64,000 nucleotides of DNA from Oligoflexus sp. (GTDB lineage Bacteria; Bdellovibrionota_B; Oligoflexia; Oligoflexales; Oligoflexaceae). Below, one piece after another: positions 17,798-26,925 of the stretch (position 1 is the first letter of the stretch; each line of letters starts with the position of its first letter). The position numbers and the translations under genes were made by a program. The notes under the pieces were generated by a model that was not told the origin of the DNA, searched no databases, and worked only from the letters and a program-made list of their open reading frames with translations. The stretch covers positions 50,216 to 114,215 of the forward strand of contig NZ_DASTAT010000100.1 of assembly GCF_035712445.1 (NCBI RefSeq). Direction: 5' to 3'.

Positions 17798-20700
17798 CTA
17801 ACGTTTATCCTGATCAATCAAAGCATCAAACCCAATCAAGCCGAAAACTTCCCAATCCTGTCCAACGACCTGACCGGTACCAAGCCCCACATTGAGTTTC
17901 ACGCCTTTGACATCCGCCTGAAGATCGAGCTTATAACCATGCGCCGCGGTTCCGCTATCAAAGCGCGGATCAATCTGCTGAAACCAGGCGCGGCCGTAGT
18001 TATAAAACGCAGTCGCATCAAGGCGCTGCAAATAAACGATATGCAGAAGCTTGGCAATATCCGCGACCAAAGGAGTGGTCCAGGCGAATTGCAGACGGCC
18101 CTGGGTATCACCGTACTGAAGGTTGGTCAGATAAGGATCGCCGTAAAGCTGGGAATTGATCTCGTTCAAACCGCCGCCGCTGCCGGGAATAAACGTTCTT
18201 AGAGGACTATAGGCTTCCTGCAGGAACTTGCGCCGGCTCCCGCGGACGCGACTATAGGAAGCTCCCCAGCTTTGCGAGGTCGGCTGGCCGAGGATCGAAA
18301 TGGGAATGCCCATGTTGATGCCGACGCCGGTTTTCTCATAGTCGTAGTTGGCATTGAACTGCTTGGAGGCAATCGAACTATTCAGATAGTAACTCAGATA
18401 GCCCCAGTGAAAGCCGTGCGATTTGCTGAGGCCGATGTTGAATTCGCGCAGATAACCCTTGGCCAGAACATCCCAGAGCGCATCATCACCGAGATAGGGA
18501 ATCATCCAGGCGTTCTTAAGGGAAAGGCTCAGACTCAGACCCAGGGAATGAATATAACGCAAAGCGCCGATTTCAGCCCCGCGTTCATCAAAGTAATAGG
18601 AATCCGGTCCATAGTTTCTGTTCCAGGTCTGACGCCGGAAAACATCCAAAGTATAAGTCGTTTTAAAGCGGGTGGTGTAAGCACTTAACTGAATATCTGG
18701 ATAACGGCTCTCGGCCCCATAAAGCGCAATCAACTGCACATGCTCGTTCTGCATATGATCCATCAAAGGAACTGTTAAAGCACCATAGGAAAGCCCGAGC
18801 GCATCATAACCAATCCAGGGAAAGGCAAACACCGGTCGTCCGCGCCAGTTGATATCCTCAGCATCCTTGATCGGAGCCCCTTGTCTTTGTCCCAGGATCG
18901 GCGCACTGGCTATCCGTTTCTGATCATCGGCAATCGAAGCTTCCGCCCGGTTCTGCCAGGGATCGGCCTGGGCCATGAGTTCTTTCAAAGGCTTCTGCGT
19001 ATCATGCATGGCCCTTATCAATGGGGAAGTCGGTTCATCATGCAAGCGGCAGGGTTTTACCGGCGCATCAATGTGATTGGTCTTCACCAGCAGCGCTCCG
19101 CTTTCCTGCCAGAGGGCCATCATCAGAAGATCGCTGGTGCTGTTATGAAGACTCGTCACGATATTTGCAAGATCCCGTTCCTCGACGCAGCGGCCGTCCT
19201 TATCCAATCGCCGCAGAAAATGATGCGAGCGATCCGCGAGCGCCAACCATGTATCCCGCGCATTGAATGCTACAGAAATAGGCTTCCCACGCAGATTCTG
19301 AGGCAAATCCCGAAGCCGCCCATCCTCAGGTGACCAGCGCAGAATCTGATGCCGATCCCCGTAAAGCGTTTCTTCCGAACGATTCAGCCAGACTTCGGTC
19401 ATCGTATCGTTCTCACCGAGCGAACGATACCCGAGGATATTCAAACTCTGCGGATAGGTCGCAACCAAAGGACAGCGGATATCAGCATTCTTCAAACGCT
19501 GACCCTTTTCCACCAGCTGCCGCGGGGCCCAGCATAGCTGATTCTTCTCCAAAAACTCTTCAAACCAGACCAGCTTGTCATCACTCATAAAGAGCTGGGA
19601 AATATAAGCCGATCGCGTCATCAGCGGAACCTTGGCCTCGCCCTTTTGAATCCAAAGAGTCCGCTTCGGATCCAGATTGTCATTCACTTCACCCGTGGTG
19701 AAGAGAAGATAATTCTTCCGCACCAGCCTCACCGTTAAGGCATCATCCGGCAGGCTTACCCCGCGCTTATAATCCTGCGCGATATCGTTCTTCCAGGTCA
19801 CTTCCGCTTCAAAAAGATCCCCGCCCTCACGCTGCACAAACATCAGTTTGTCGCCGCGGCTCTGAAAGGAGAAGGTGGAGTTGAAGGTGATGGCTTCTCC
19901 CGGCAAACCCAGACCTGGCGTGCTGGCCGGAAGCGTTTCGTAAGGTTTGAGTTCAAGACCCTTGTTCGTCCACCGATAGAACGCAAGATCCTGCTGGCTC
20001 TTCCAATATTTGGTCGCTGCCGCCTTATAGTCCTCGTAAAGCTGCGGCCCGTTTTTCCCCGTATAATTTTCCAGAGCCTGGTCCATCGGCATGAACCCAT
20101 TGAACGGCACAAAAGTCCAAGGCCACCACCAGGGCATGCTGTAGTCATAAAAATCCCGCATCACCTGTGGTAGCTTACTCGCATCGTAGGTCCTTAAAAT
20201 ATAGGATACGAAGGCCCCCGAGATCGCATAGCCAATCGTCGAGAAGCGACTGCCATCATAAAGCGCATGCAGCTTGTCATAACTCGGCCAGTTGCCATGG
20301 AGCGCATAATACCGTTCGATCCCATACTGAAGATCCGAACCATTCGAAACGCTCATCGCCTCGGCCAGGCCCTCGATCCACCAGGCCGGCATCCAGGGCA
20401 GGTGAATGATACTGCCTGCCGGTCCGAAGATATTATCAAGGTGCCGATACATGCTGCTGTGCGTGTACTCATGCCAGGCAAGGTCGCGCCCCCCACGACC
20501 CAGCGTCTGAAGTTCCACGGCATCGGTAATGAAGTTGGCAAACGAGGGGTTGGATGTGGTCGACGACAGGATCACTTTCAAAGGTTCCGTGCGCTTCACC
20601 TGCAGCCACTCTTCCAGCTTCGGTCGTGCCGATTCCAGGGATTCCAGAACCAGCTGACCTTCGTGCGGCGTCCGCGCATCGTGATAGATGAAAAAGTTGG

Positions 20701-20845
20701 GTGTTTGAATTTCTTTGTAGATAAGGTCGCCCTGGTTACGGCCAAAGCCGATCGGCAGGGCGAGCGAGACTTCAGGGACCAGCGGCGCGAACGTGAGCAC
20801 AAGCGTAAGCAGGGTCCGCTTACGAAGGGGGCGAAAAGCGAGCAC
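17798..20845 (-). CDS. Large secreted zincin metalloprotease-like protein
   Basis: A 1015-residue secreted protein. After a signal peptide (about 1-30, ending SLALP) a gluzincin-type protease domain carries the zinc motif His125-Glu126-x2-His129 (AWHEYTHSS) and a third ligand, probably Glu158 in WWIEGLAEAM. The middle (about 320-650) is repetitive beta sequence that may be a TolB-like propeller. The last third looks like outer-membrane barrel strands, though the end is not a terminal aromatic residue. It could be a surface-anchored protease. Its ATG lies inside the end of kdsB (26-base overlap), implying translational coupling with LPS synthesis. Family: peptidase MA-like; not assigned further. 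Confidence 0.78.
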   Translation of the reverse strand: MLAFRPLRKRTLLTLVLTFAPLVPEVSLALPIGFGRNQGDLIYKEIQTPNFFIYHDARTPHEGQLVLESLESARPKLEEWLQVKRTEPLKVILSSTTSNPSFANFITDAVELQTLGRGGRDLAWHEYTHSSMYRHLDNIFGPAGSIIHLPWMPAWWIEGLAEAMSVSNGSDLQYGIERYYALHGNWPSYDKLHALYDGSRFSTIGYAISGAFVSYILRTYDASKLPQVMRDFYDYSMPWWWPWTFVPFNGFMPMDQALENYTGKNGPQLYEDYKAAATKYWKSQQDLAFYRWTNKGLELKPYETLPASTPGLGLPGEAITFNSTFSFQSRGDKLMFVQREGGDLFEAEVTWKNDIAQDYKRGVSLPDDALTVRLVRKNYLLFTTGEVNDNLDPKRTLWIQKGEAKVPLMTRSAYISQLFMSDDKLVWFEEFLEKNQLCWAPRQLVEKGQRLKNADIRCPLVATYPQSLNILGYRSLGENDTMTEVWLNRSEETLYGDRHQILRWSPEDGRLRDLPQNLRGKPISVAFNARDTWLALADRSHHFLRRLDKDGRCVEERDLANIVTSLHNSTSDLLMMALWQESGALLVKTNHIDAPVKPCRLHDEPTSPLIRAMHDTQKPLKELMAQADPWQNRAEASIADDQKRIASAPILGQRQGAPIKDAEDINWRGRPVFAFPWIGYDALGLSYGALTVPLMDHMQNEHVQLIALYGAESRYPDIQLSAYTTRFKTTYTLDVFRRQTWNRNYGPDSYYFDERGAEIGALRYIHSLGLSLSLSLKNAWMIPYLGDDALWDVLAKGYLREFNIGLSKSHGFHWGYLSYYLNSSIASKQFNANYDYEKTGVGINMGIPISILGQPTSQSWGASYSRVRGSRRKFLQEAYSPLRTFIPGSGGGLNEINSQLYGDPYLTNLQYGDTQGRLQFAWTTPLVADIAKLLHIVYLQRLDATAFYNYGRAWFQQIDPRFDSGTAAHGYKLDLQADVKGVKLNVGLGTGQVVGQDWEVFGLIGFDALIDQDKR

Positions 20846-21560
20846 GGGCAGCCTCTAAATCTTCGGGTGTATCGATCCCGATCGCGGGATGGTCGGCAAC
20901 ACTGACGACAATGGGAATATTGTGCCCGAGTGCGCGCAGTTGCTCCAGACTTTCCGCCAACTCCAAAGCATGCTGGGGAAGTCCACAGAACTTCTGCAGA
21001 GTCTCTGAAGAAAACGCGTAAACCCCGAGGTGCTGCCAGAAATATGTGAAAGTTTGTGGTGCTCTGTAATAGGGAAGAGGCGATCGGGAAAAGTACAAAG
21101 CCTGATGCGCGTCATTCACCACGAGCTTGACACAGTTGGGATTGTCATAATCCGCGCGCCGACTATTCTTATGCATCATGGTCCCCATGCCCGCGCCGCG
21201 CTCGCTCATCAGGCGGGCCAGGGTCTCCAGGTCCTTGGTGTTCACAAAAGGCTCGTCCCCTTGAACATTCATGATAAAGGCCCTGGGCCGTTTCCGGGCC
21301 ACTTCCGCACAACGATCGGTGCCGCTTTGATGAGCAGCGTCGGTCATCACGCTTGGGACCTGATGCTGGCGGCAGGCGTCCATGACCCTTTCGCTGTCGG
21401 TGGCGACGACGACATCCGCACCCATGTCGGCCAACGGTTTCAGGCGTTCATAAACGCGCACGACCAGGGGTTTGCCACAGAGGTCGGCCAGAGGCTTTTC
21501 GGGAAGACGGGTCGAGCTGAGACGGGCTGGGATTACGATAAGCCAATTGTTCCAGATCAT
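20820..21560 (-). CDS. kdsB: CMP-KDO synthetase KdsB
   Basis: Activates KDO with CTP to CMP-KDO for the inner core of lipopolysaccharide. Family signatures are present: the nucleotide-binding IPARLSSTRLPEKPL, the NVQGDEPF motif, YFSRSPLPY, and the LGVYAF segment. From the ATG at 21560 the protein has 246 residues, the normal length; AAAGG lies about nine bases upstream. An in-frame TTG ten codons earlier is not supported by conservation. The stop overlaps the start of the zincin gene. Confidence 0.96.
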   Translation of the reverse strand: MIWNNWLIVIPARLSSTRLPEKPLADLCGKPLVVRVYERLKPLADMGADVVVATDSERVMDACRQHQVPSVMTDAAHQSGTDRCAEVARKRPRAFIMNVQGDEPFVNTKDLETLARLMSERGAGMGTMMHKNSRRADYDNPNCVKLVVNDAHQALYFSRSPLPYYRAPQTFTYFWQHLGVYAFSSETLQKFCGLPQHALELAESLEQLRALGHNIPIVVSVADHPAIGIDTPEDLEAARARFSPPS

Positions 21561-21732
21561 TTGAAAGGCCTTTTTGCTAAAGGGGCACAAACCTCGGCAG
21601 TATAATCGGGAACCGCCGAAGGCTCAGCAAAAACCGCAGATCCCGATCCAATGGGCAGTCATACTTGCCACTCCCTCTCAATCGGGGGTATTCTATTAAT
21701 TGCATTCAAATAAAAATTTGGGGTGCCGGAAC

Positions 21733-22185
21733 ATGGCTCAAAATGGTGCGCGAAAATACGATGCCGGGGCCGCTGCGTTTTTCGTCGAAACGCTCTGCCA
21801 GGACGCAGACACCTTGCTTCGCTTTGGTTTTGCGATGACGCTCAGCGAAGAAATCGCCGGGCGCCTTGTGTACAAGACCTATGAATCCATCGTTCCGAGC
21901 TTGCCGGAACTTTTGAACAAGGACGCAGGGGTCATCCGCCTGCAGCTTCTCCGCCGGGCGTGGGAACTGCATCACGAGATGAATCAGGAAGGCAGCAGCA
22001 GCGAGAACGTGCTCTATCCGCTTCTGAAGCCCCTGGACCTGGAAACCAGGAGCTGCCTGTTCCTGGTCGATGTCGTCGGCCTGTCGATGGACGAGGCGCG
22101 CGAGATCACCAAGATGGACGAGAACGAACTCCGTCGCTACCTGACTATCGGTCGCAAAAGACTGCTCAGTTTTCGTTTTGAATAA
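21733..22185 (+). CDS. Short ECF-type sigma-like factor
   Basis: A 150-residue protein whose last 60 residues look like sigma region 4 (LVDVVGLSMDEAREIT as helix-turn-helix, then LRRYLTIGRKRLL). The first half is helical, resembling an abbreviated region 2. The next gene, 19 bases on, encodes a membrane protein with anti-sigma layout, which supports the assignment. It is cytoplasmic and would direct RNA polymerase to a small regulon. ATG at 21733 follows GGGGTG. Region 2 is poorly conserved, so promoter recognition by the -10 element is uncertain. Confidence 0.7.
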   Translation: MAQNGARKYDAGAAAFFVETLCQDADTLLRFGFAMTLSEEIAGRLVYKTYESIVPSLPELLNKDAGVIRLQLLRRAWELHHEMNQEGSSSENVLYPLLKPLDLETRSCLFLVDVVGLSMDEAREITKMDENELRRYLTIGRKRLLSFRFE

Positions 22186-22204
22186 GTGAGGGGAGGACCG
22201 AGGC

Positions 22205-23059
22205 ATGGCGCAGAAATCCGCGGCATTGAGCGATGAAGAATTTGTATTTGGCTATCTCTCCGAATATCTGGACGAGACGCTGCCCAATGATCAACGCAAA
22301 CGCTTTGAAGATGTCGTTCAGCGTTTGAAAATGGACAGCCTCGCGACCGACTACGGCATCCGCCGCGGTCGTCTGCAGATCGAAGCCCAGAGGCTTTATC
22401 TCGACGAAAAACACATGCATGACATCCACGACCTCGTCGAGGATGATGCCGCCCGTGCGAATCACGAAGCCCATGACATTGATGATGTCGGCCGTTCGGA
22501 GCTGGTGGGCAACGCCTTCCGCTTCGTGATCCTGATCGGCTTTCTGGCCCTCATGATCTTCGGTGCCATCAAATTCTTCGGCCCCGAGAAAAAAGCGCCT
22601 TTCAAAGCTTTGGATTCGCTGATTTATGAAGCCATCGTCATGGCGGAAGACGCCGAGGGTCGCCTCGATTTTCCCACCGATAAACTCAGCGAGCTGAATT
22701 CCTACTTCAAACGCTATCCCGAACTCGGCTTCACACCCAAGGATATGCGCGAGCCCGGTGGTGATTGGGAGCTGAACGGCGGAACGGTCATCGACTACGA
22801 AGTGGCGAAGATCATGGCCGTACAGTTTGCCGGGAAAAACAGCCGTGAAAAACTCTACCTCTTCCTTTGGGACGGCAAGCTCGAGCAGCTGCCCAAATCG
22901 GAACCCGGTAATTTTCAGGGTCTTGTGTATCAGACCTATGCTTCCGACAAATGGAATATCGTCGCCTGGCAGGCGGCTCCTGGTGTGACCGGCATGATGG
23001 TCGGACATCGCGGCGCCAAGGAACTGGCCGAGCTGGCGTTTAAAGTTGTCGGTCTTTGA
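22205..23059 (+). CDS. Membrane anti-sigma-like protein
   Basis: A 284-residue protein: a cytoplasmic N-terminal region with the kind of acidic, helical stretch found in zinc-finger-like anti-sigma domains (FGYLSEYLDETLPND), one transmembrane helix (about residues 103-122, FVILIGFLALMIFGAI) and an extracytoplasmic C-terminal domain of 160 residues. No HxxxCxxC zinc motif is present, so it is not a ZAS-type anti-sigma. It follows the sigma-like gene closely, so it probably holds that factor at the membrane until a signal acts on the outer domain. The signal is unknown. Confidence 0.65.
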   Translation: MAQKSAALSDEEFVFGYLSEYLDETLPNDQRKRFEDVVQRLKMDSLATDYGIRRGRLQIEAQRLYLDEKHMHDIHDLVEDDAARANHEAHDIDDVGRSELVGNAFRFVILIGFLALMIFGAIKFFGPEKKAPFKALDSLIYEAIVMAEDAEGRLDFPTDKLSELNSYFKRYPELGFTPKDMREPGGDWELNGGTVIDYEVAKIMAVQFAGKNSREKLYLFLWDGKLEQLPKSEPGNFQGLVYQTYASDKWNIVAWQAAPGVTGMMVGHRGAKELAELAFKVVGL

Positions 23060-23111
23060 TCCCTGCGGTATGGTCGCACCCTCGGTTTCATAAACGGAGC
23101 ACAGTGCGACC

Positions 23112-24161
23112 ATGGCCCGGAATATCCTCCTCATCCAGCTTCGTCAACTTGGCGATATTTTGCTGACCACACCCTGCTTCCGCGAAATCAAACGCGCCTG
23201 GCCTGATGCCCACATCACTTTTCTTTCGCATCCCATGGGTCGACTCATCGTCGATGAAAATCCTTATCTCGCGCGGCATCTGACCTATGACCCGAATGGT
23301 GGCTGGCGGCAGGAGCTGCAGCTGATCAAAGAGCTGCGCGCGGCCCGCTATGACCTCGTCCTGGATTTCATGTATAACCCGCGATCGGCGCTTTACGCCC
23401 GGGCCAGCGGCTCGCCCCGGCGGCTGGCATTTCCTTCGCGGCGTGCGGTTTTTTTCACCGAAATCATTCCGCAGGCCGGTTTTATTGATTACATCGTGCG
23501 CGAGAAATTCCTTTATCTGAAGCATCTCGGCATTCAGCCCCAGGAGCAGCGCCTTGATCTTCCCTGGAGTGAAAAACACACCGGCCCTCTTCTGAAATTC
23601 CTGCAGGAGACCCCTGACTTTTCCCAGGCGCCTTTCCGCGTGGCGATCAGTCCCACGCACAGGCGCGACGAACGGCAGTGGCCGATGGAACGTTACGCGG
23701 CGATTGCCGATCGCCTGCATCTGGAATGGGGCGCTTCGATCGTCTGGCTTTGGGGACCGGGTGAAGAAGAATTTGTGCGGCGGGTGATGTCCTTTTGCAA
23801 GCAGCCCACGCACCTCGCTCCGAAAACCAGTTTCCGCGAACTGGCCGCGCTGATTGCCAACTGTGATGTCTTTATCGGGAATTCCAACGGACCCAGCCAC
23901 GTCACCGTTGCTGTTGATACGCCGTCTTTACAGATTCATGGTCCGACCTACGCTGCGACCTGGTGCCCCATGAGCGAACGCCATCAGGCCGTGCAGGCCC
24001 ATGCGGGCACAGCGGAAGGCCGGGGGCCGATCACCGCCGTTACGGAGGCCGAGGTCTGGCAGAGTTTGGAAAAGATGCAGCCACTCTTCAGGAAAACAGC
24101 CGAGTCAAGGCAACAAAACGGTGTTAGGATGAGCTGGTCCCCCCTCCTTTTCTCAAAGTAG
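23112..24161 (+). CDS. Glycosyltransferase family 9 (heptosyltransferase-like)
   Basis: A 349-residue GT9 enzyme, the family that adds ADP-heptose to the LPS inner core. The N-terminal LIQLRQLGDILLTTP motif and the C-terminal nucleotide-sugar site (NCDVFIGNSNGPSHV, then HGPTYAATWCP) are diagnostic. The place near kdsB fits LPS assembly. It is a cytoplasmic membrane-associated enzyme. The exact acceptor cannot be told from sequence. GGAG is 12 bases before the ATG, a little far. Confidence 0.9.
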   Translation: MARNILLIQLRQLGDILLTTPCFREIKRAWPDAHITFLSHPMGRLIVDENPYLARHLTYDPNGGWRQELQLIKELRAARYDLVLDFMYNPRSALYARASGSPRRLAFPSRRAVFFTEIIPQAGFIDYIVREKFLYLKHLGIQPQEQRLDLPWSEKHTGPLLKFLQETPDFSQAPFRVAISPTHRRDERQWPMERYAAIADRLHLEWGASIVWLWGPGEEEFVRRVMSFCKQPTHLAPKTSFRELAALIANCDVFIGNSNGPSHVTVAVDTPSLQIHGPTYAATWCPMSERHQAVQAHAGTAEGRGPITAVTEAEVWQSLEKMQPLFRKTAESRQQNGVRMSWSPLLFSK

Positions 24162-24175
24162 CGATGGAGTCCATC

Positions 24176-24496
24176 ATGTTCGTCAATCTTTTCCGCGTCG
24201 ACCCTACTGAGAAGAGCCGATCGCGCAAGTTTTCCTGGCTGCCTCGTTTTGGGATCGTCGTAGATTTTGCAGGGCGTCGCTTTTCATTGCGTCACGCGCC
24301 CTTACTTGAAACAATAGCTAATCTGATCGAGCGCGGTCCCACTCGGGGGAATCTGGAAAAGATTGTCACCGAGCAGCTCTATGAGATATCCTTACCGTCC
24401 TTGATTCGCCGGAAGACTGTGGATGTCAAGGCCCGTACCATTCATGAAAGGCCGCGGAGGCTGAAGGAACGGGGCAAAAAAGAGAGCGAGAGTTAG
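24176..24496 (+). CDS. Small basic protein of unknown function
   Basis: A 106-residue protein, mostly basic, ending in a run of Arg, Lys and Glu (RPRRLKERGKKESES). GGAG is six bases before the ATG at 24176. A short hydrophobic-aromatic segment (FSWLPRFGIVVDFAG) is followed by helical sequence. I recognise no domain. It follows the GT9 gene by 14 bases and may be co-transcribed. Confidence 0.45.
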   Translation: MFVNLFRVDPTEKSRSRKFSWLPRFGIVVDFAGRRFSLRHAPLLETIANLIERGPTRGNLEKIVTEQLYEISLPSLIRRKTVDVKARTIHERPRRLKERGKKESES

Positions 24497-24561
24497 TCAT
24501 CCTTTGGGTTCGCTGGTCCTTAAATCCGATAGGATTCCAATCCATAGCAAAGGTAGAGGTC

Positions 24562-24777
24562 GTGTCGTTTATGTTACCGTTTCGCGTGTTTGACAAAGAA
24601 AAAAAGCAGATGTGGCAAGTGATCAACTATCATCCGGGTGCCAACGAAGGCAGCTATCTCGCGACCAAGGAAGATGACGATGCCACTGATGGTGACATGC
24701 GTATCATTCCTGCTTCCGAGATCGTGAACTATAAGTTCGTCGACTTCCTGGAAGAAGTCGAGCCGTTTGAAACTTAA
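24562..24777 (+). CDS. Small conserved-looking protein
   Basis: A 71-residue, acidic protein with a regular beta-like start (MLPFRVFDKEKKQMWQVINYH) and the motif GSYLATKEDDDATDGDMRII. Either the GTG at 24562 or the ATG at 24571 could be the start; AAGG and GAGG lie upstream of each. The stop overlaps the end of the convergent transporter gene by four bases. Function unknown. Confidence 0.55.
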   Translation: MSFMLPFRVFDKEKKQMWQVINYHPGANEGSYLATKEDDDATDGDMRIIPASEIVNYKFVDFLEEVEPFET

Positions 24778-26081
24778 GTCTGGGCCCGGCGTTTGCCGCG
24801 CTCGATATCGACCCGACTGAGCAGTATCATTCCCATTATAAAAAGCAGCACGATAAAGAGCACACTGAGTCGACTGCCTCCGGTCTTTTCAGCCAGAAGT
24901 CCGAAAACCAAAGGCCCAAAGAGTCCTGCGAATTTCGAGGAAACGCTGAAAAGACCGAAGAATTCCCCGCTATGCTTCAGGGGAACCATCTGGGCGAACA
25001 CCGATCGGCTGATCGCCTGGCTCGCCCCTTGAACCGCCGCCACACCCCCAGCTAAAATCCAAAAATGCCAGGTCGTTGTCATGAAATAGCCGACCATGGA
25101 AATCAGGGTGTAGACCAAAAGGGTCAGCATCAGGGCTTTTTTCGGCCCGATTTTATCTGTGATCGGTCCGAACGCGAATGAACAGGGCACTCCCAGGAAC
25201 TGCACGACCAAAATCGCTTTGATCAGATCATTGGTGCCGATGCCCACCTCGCGGCCATAGATGGTCGCCATGTTCATGATCGTGCCGATGCCATCGCTAT
25301 AGGCCCAGAAAGCCAGGAGGAACATCAGGACATCTGGATACTTCTTCAGCTGCGCCAGCGTCCTGAACAGTTGAAATACGGCCTGGAACGACGTTTTCAA
25401 AACCTTGTGAGCGCCGGGAGCCGAAGTCTCGGGTTCCGGGACGTGACGGAAAAGGGGCAGGCTGAAGATGAGCCAGCAAAGACCCACCGAAATGAAGGAA
25501 AGCTTGATTCCGGCCACTGTGTCAGGAAGCCCGAACGTGTTGGGCGCCATGATCCACGCCAGATTCAGCGCCAGCAAGACCCCGCCCCCTATGTATCCCA
25601 CGGCATAACCGGAGTTGCTGACGCGATGGATCTCCTTCTCATCGGCAATATGCGGCAGCAGCGCTTCGTAGAAGATGTTGCCGACGTAAAACGAAAAGCA
25701 GCCGAGAACGAAAAGTAAGCCCGCCAGCATCCACTGCCCGGGCTGGACCCAGGCCAAAGCGATGGAGGACAGGACCCCCGTGACTGTGAAGACCGCGAGG
25801 AATTTCTTTTTTGCGCTAAAGACATCAGCAATATAGCCAAGCGAAGGGGAAACGAGCGCGACCACGATCATCGTCACCGAATTGAAATAAGCCCAATAGG
25901 CCGTTCGCATATTCTCTGGCAAATCCTTGGCCAATGAATCATGAAAATAAAGGGGCAGGACGGCGACCATGATCGTGGTGGCAAAGGCTGAGTTTGCTAC
26001 ATCGTAGAGTGCCCATGATCGAAGTTCCCGTCGGTTGAGTCCGAGTGATGCTGACAAACGGGACCAAAGGTTCAACGCCAT
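24774..26081 (-). CDS. Major facilitator transporter, UMF1/Atg22 family
   Basis: A 435-residue inner-membrane transporter with about 12 hydrophobic helices. The N-terminal SWALYDVANSAFATTIMV is the signature of the Atg22/UMF1 group, whose eukaryotic member exports amino acids from the vacuole; bacterial substrates are mostly unknown. AAGG is eight bases before the ATG at 26081. It is divergent from the 26227 gene and convergent with the small gene at 24562. Confidence 0.85.
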   Translation of the reverse strand: MALNLWSRLSASLGLNRRELRSWALYDVANSAFATTIMVAVLPLYFHDSLAKDLPENMRTAYWAYFNSVTMIVVALVSPSLGYIADVFSAKKKFLAVFTVTGVLSSIALAWVQPGQWMLAGLLFVLGCFSFYVGNIFYEALLPHIADEKEIHRVSNSGYAVGYIGGGVLLALNLAWIMAPNTFGLPDTVAGIKLSFISVGLCWLIFSLPLFRHVPEPETSAPGAHKVLKTSFQAVFQLFRTLAQLKKYPDVLMFLLAFWAYSDGIGTIMNMATIYGREVGIGTNDLIKAILVVQFLGVPCSFAFGPITDKIGPKKALMLTLLVYTLISMVGYFMTTTWHFWILAGGVAAVQGASQAISRSVFAQMVPLKHSGEFFGLFSVSSKFAGLFGPLVFGLLAEKTGGSRLSVLFIVLLFIMGMILLSRVDIERGKRRAQT

Positions 26082-26226
26082 GGGTCATACCTTTCGAAAA
26101 TGAGAGGAGACTTTAGTTGTTTTCACCAGTGTAGCCGGATGGAATGGAATCTGCACGAAAAACGTGGTAGATCATGTGTCTCGATTCCCCACTTACCCGT
26201 GCCGGTAGAGAATAAAGAGTAGAGTT

Positions 26227-26856
26227 ATGAAGATCATGCTGGAATTTCTTGAATCCATAGGACTGGGAATCTGTCTGGTTCTTGCGGCTCCGCTGAGTTT
26301 TTTTCGGCGTCTTGATCATCTCTTTCAGCTGGCAGATCATGCGGGCTATCTGATGCGTCAGCGTCTTTTTGCAGCGTTGCTGCGCGCGCGCCTCGATTAC
26401 CGCATGGGTAACTACCAGCAATCGGTGGTTTTATTAGGTCCCGTCGTTTTGCATCTGGAACAGAAACTCAAAACGGGCAAAGCCCTTCCGCTGAAATTAC
26501 GCCGCCTGTTGTGCCTGCTATACAGTGACATGCAGAGACTGTATCTCCTGAGTGGGCAGGTCGAGGATGCGGTGCAGGTCGTCATTCGTGCTCAGCAGAA
26601 CCTGGGTATTGATCGGCTGCCAAGCAACCCGGACCTTGATATTCGGACAGCGCATGTGATTCGAGCCGGGCTGGCTGCCAGCAAATTGCTGGAAGAGGGT
26701 GGCCTGGCGACCCTGATGGTCCGTCAGGGCGAGGAGCCGATCGTCAGTCGGACACCGTCATCGGACCAGAGAAACAAATCCGCGACACGTCCACAGGCCA
26801 TGAAATCCGAAGGCCGCGGGGCCCAGATTATCGAATTTCCCAAACCCAGTCATTAA
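26227..26856 (+). CDS. TPR-like membrane-anchored protein
   Basis: A 209-residue protein: an N-terminal hydrophobic helix (about 5-25, LESIGLGICLVLAAPLSFF), then helical repeats in TPR style (LLRARLDYRMGNYQQSVVLL and LYSDMQRLYLLSGQVEDAV), and a polar tail. It precedes the two TPR-cyclase genes by 70 bases on the same strand and probably belongs to the same unit. Function not recognised; TPR proteins usually bind partners. Confidence 0.6.
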   Translation: MKIMLEFLESIGLGICLVLAAPLSFFRRLDHLFQLADHAGYLMRQRLFAALLRARLDYRMGNYQQSVVLLGPVVLHLEQKLKTGKALPLKLRRLLCLLYSDMQRLYLLSGQVEDAVQVVIRAQQNLGIDRLPSNPDLDIRTAHVIRAGLAASKLLEEGGLATLMVRQGEEPIVSRTPSSDQRNKSATRPQAMKSEGRGAQIIEFPKPSH

Positions 26857-26925
26857 GACCCTGACTCCCGTATCCTTCAGTCACATCAGGAAATTCCGAT
26901 GCGGACCGAAGAATACGGGAGTTTC

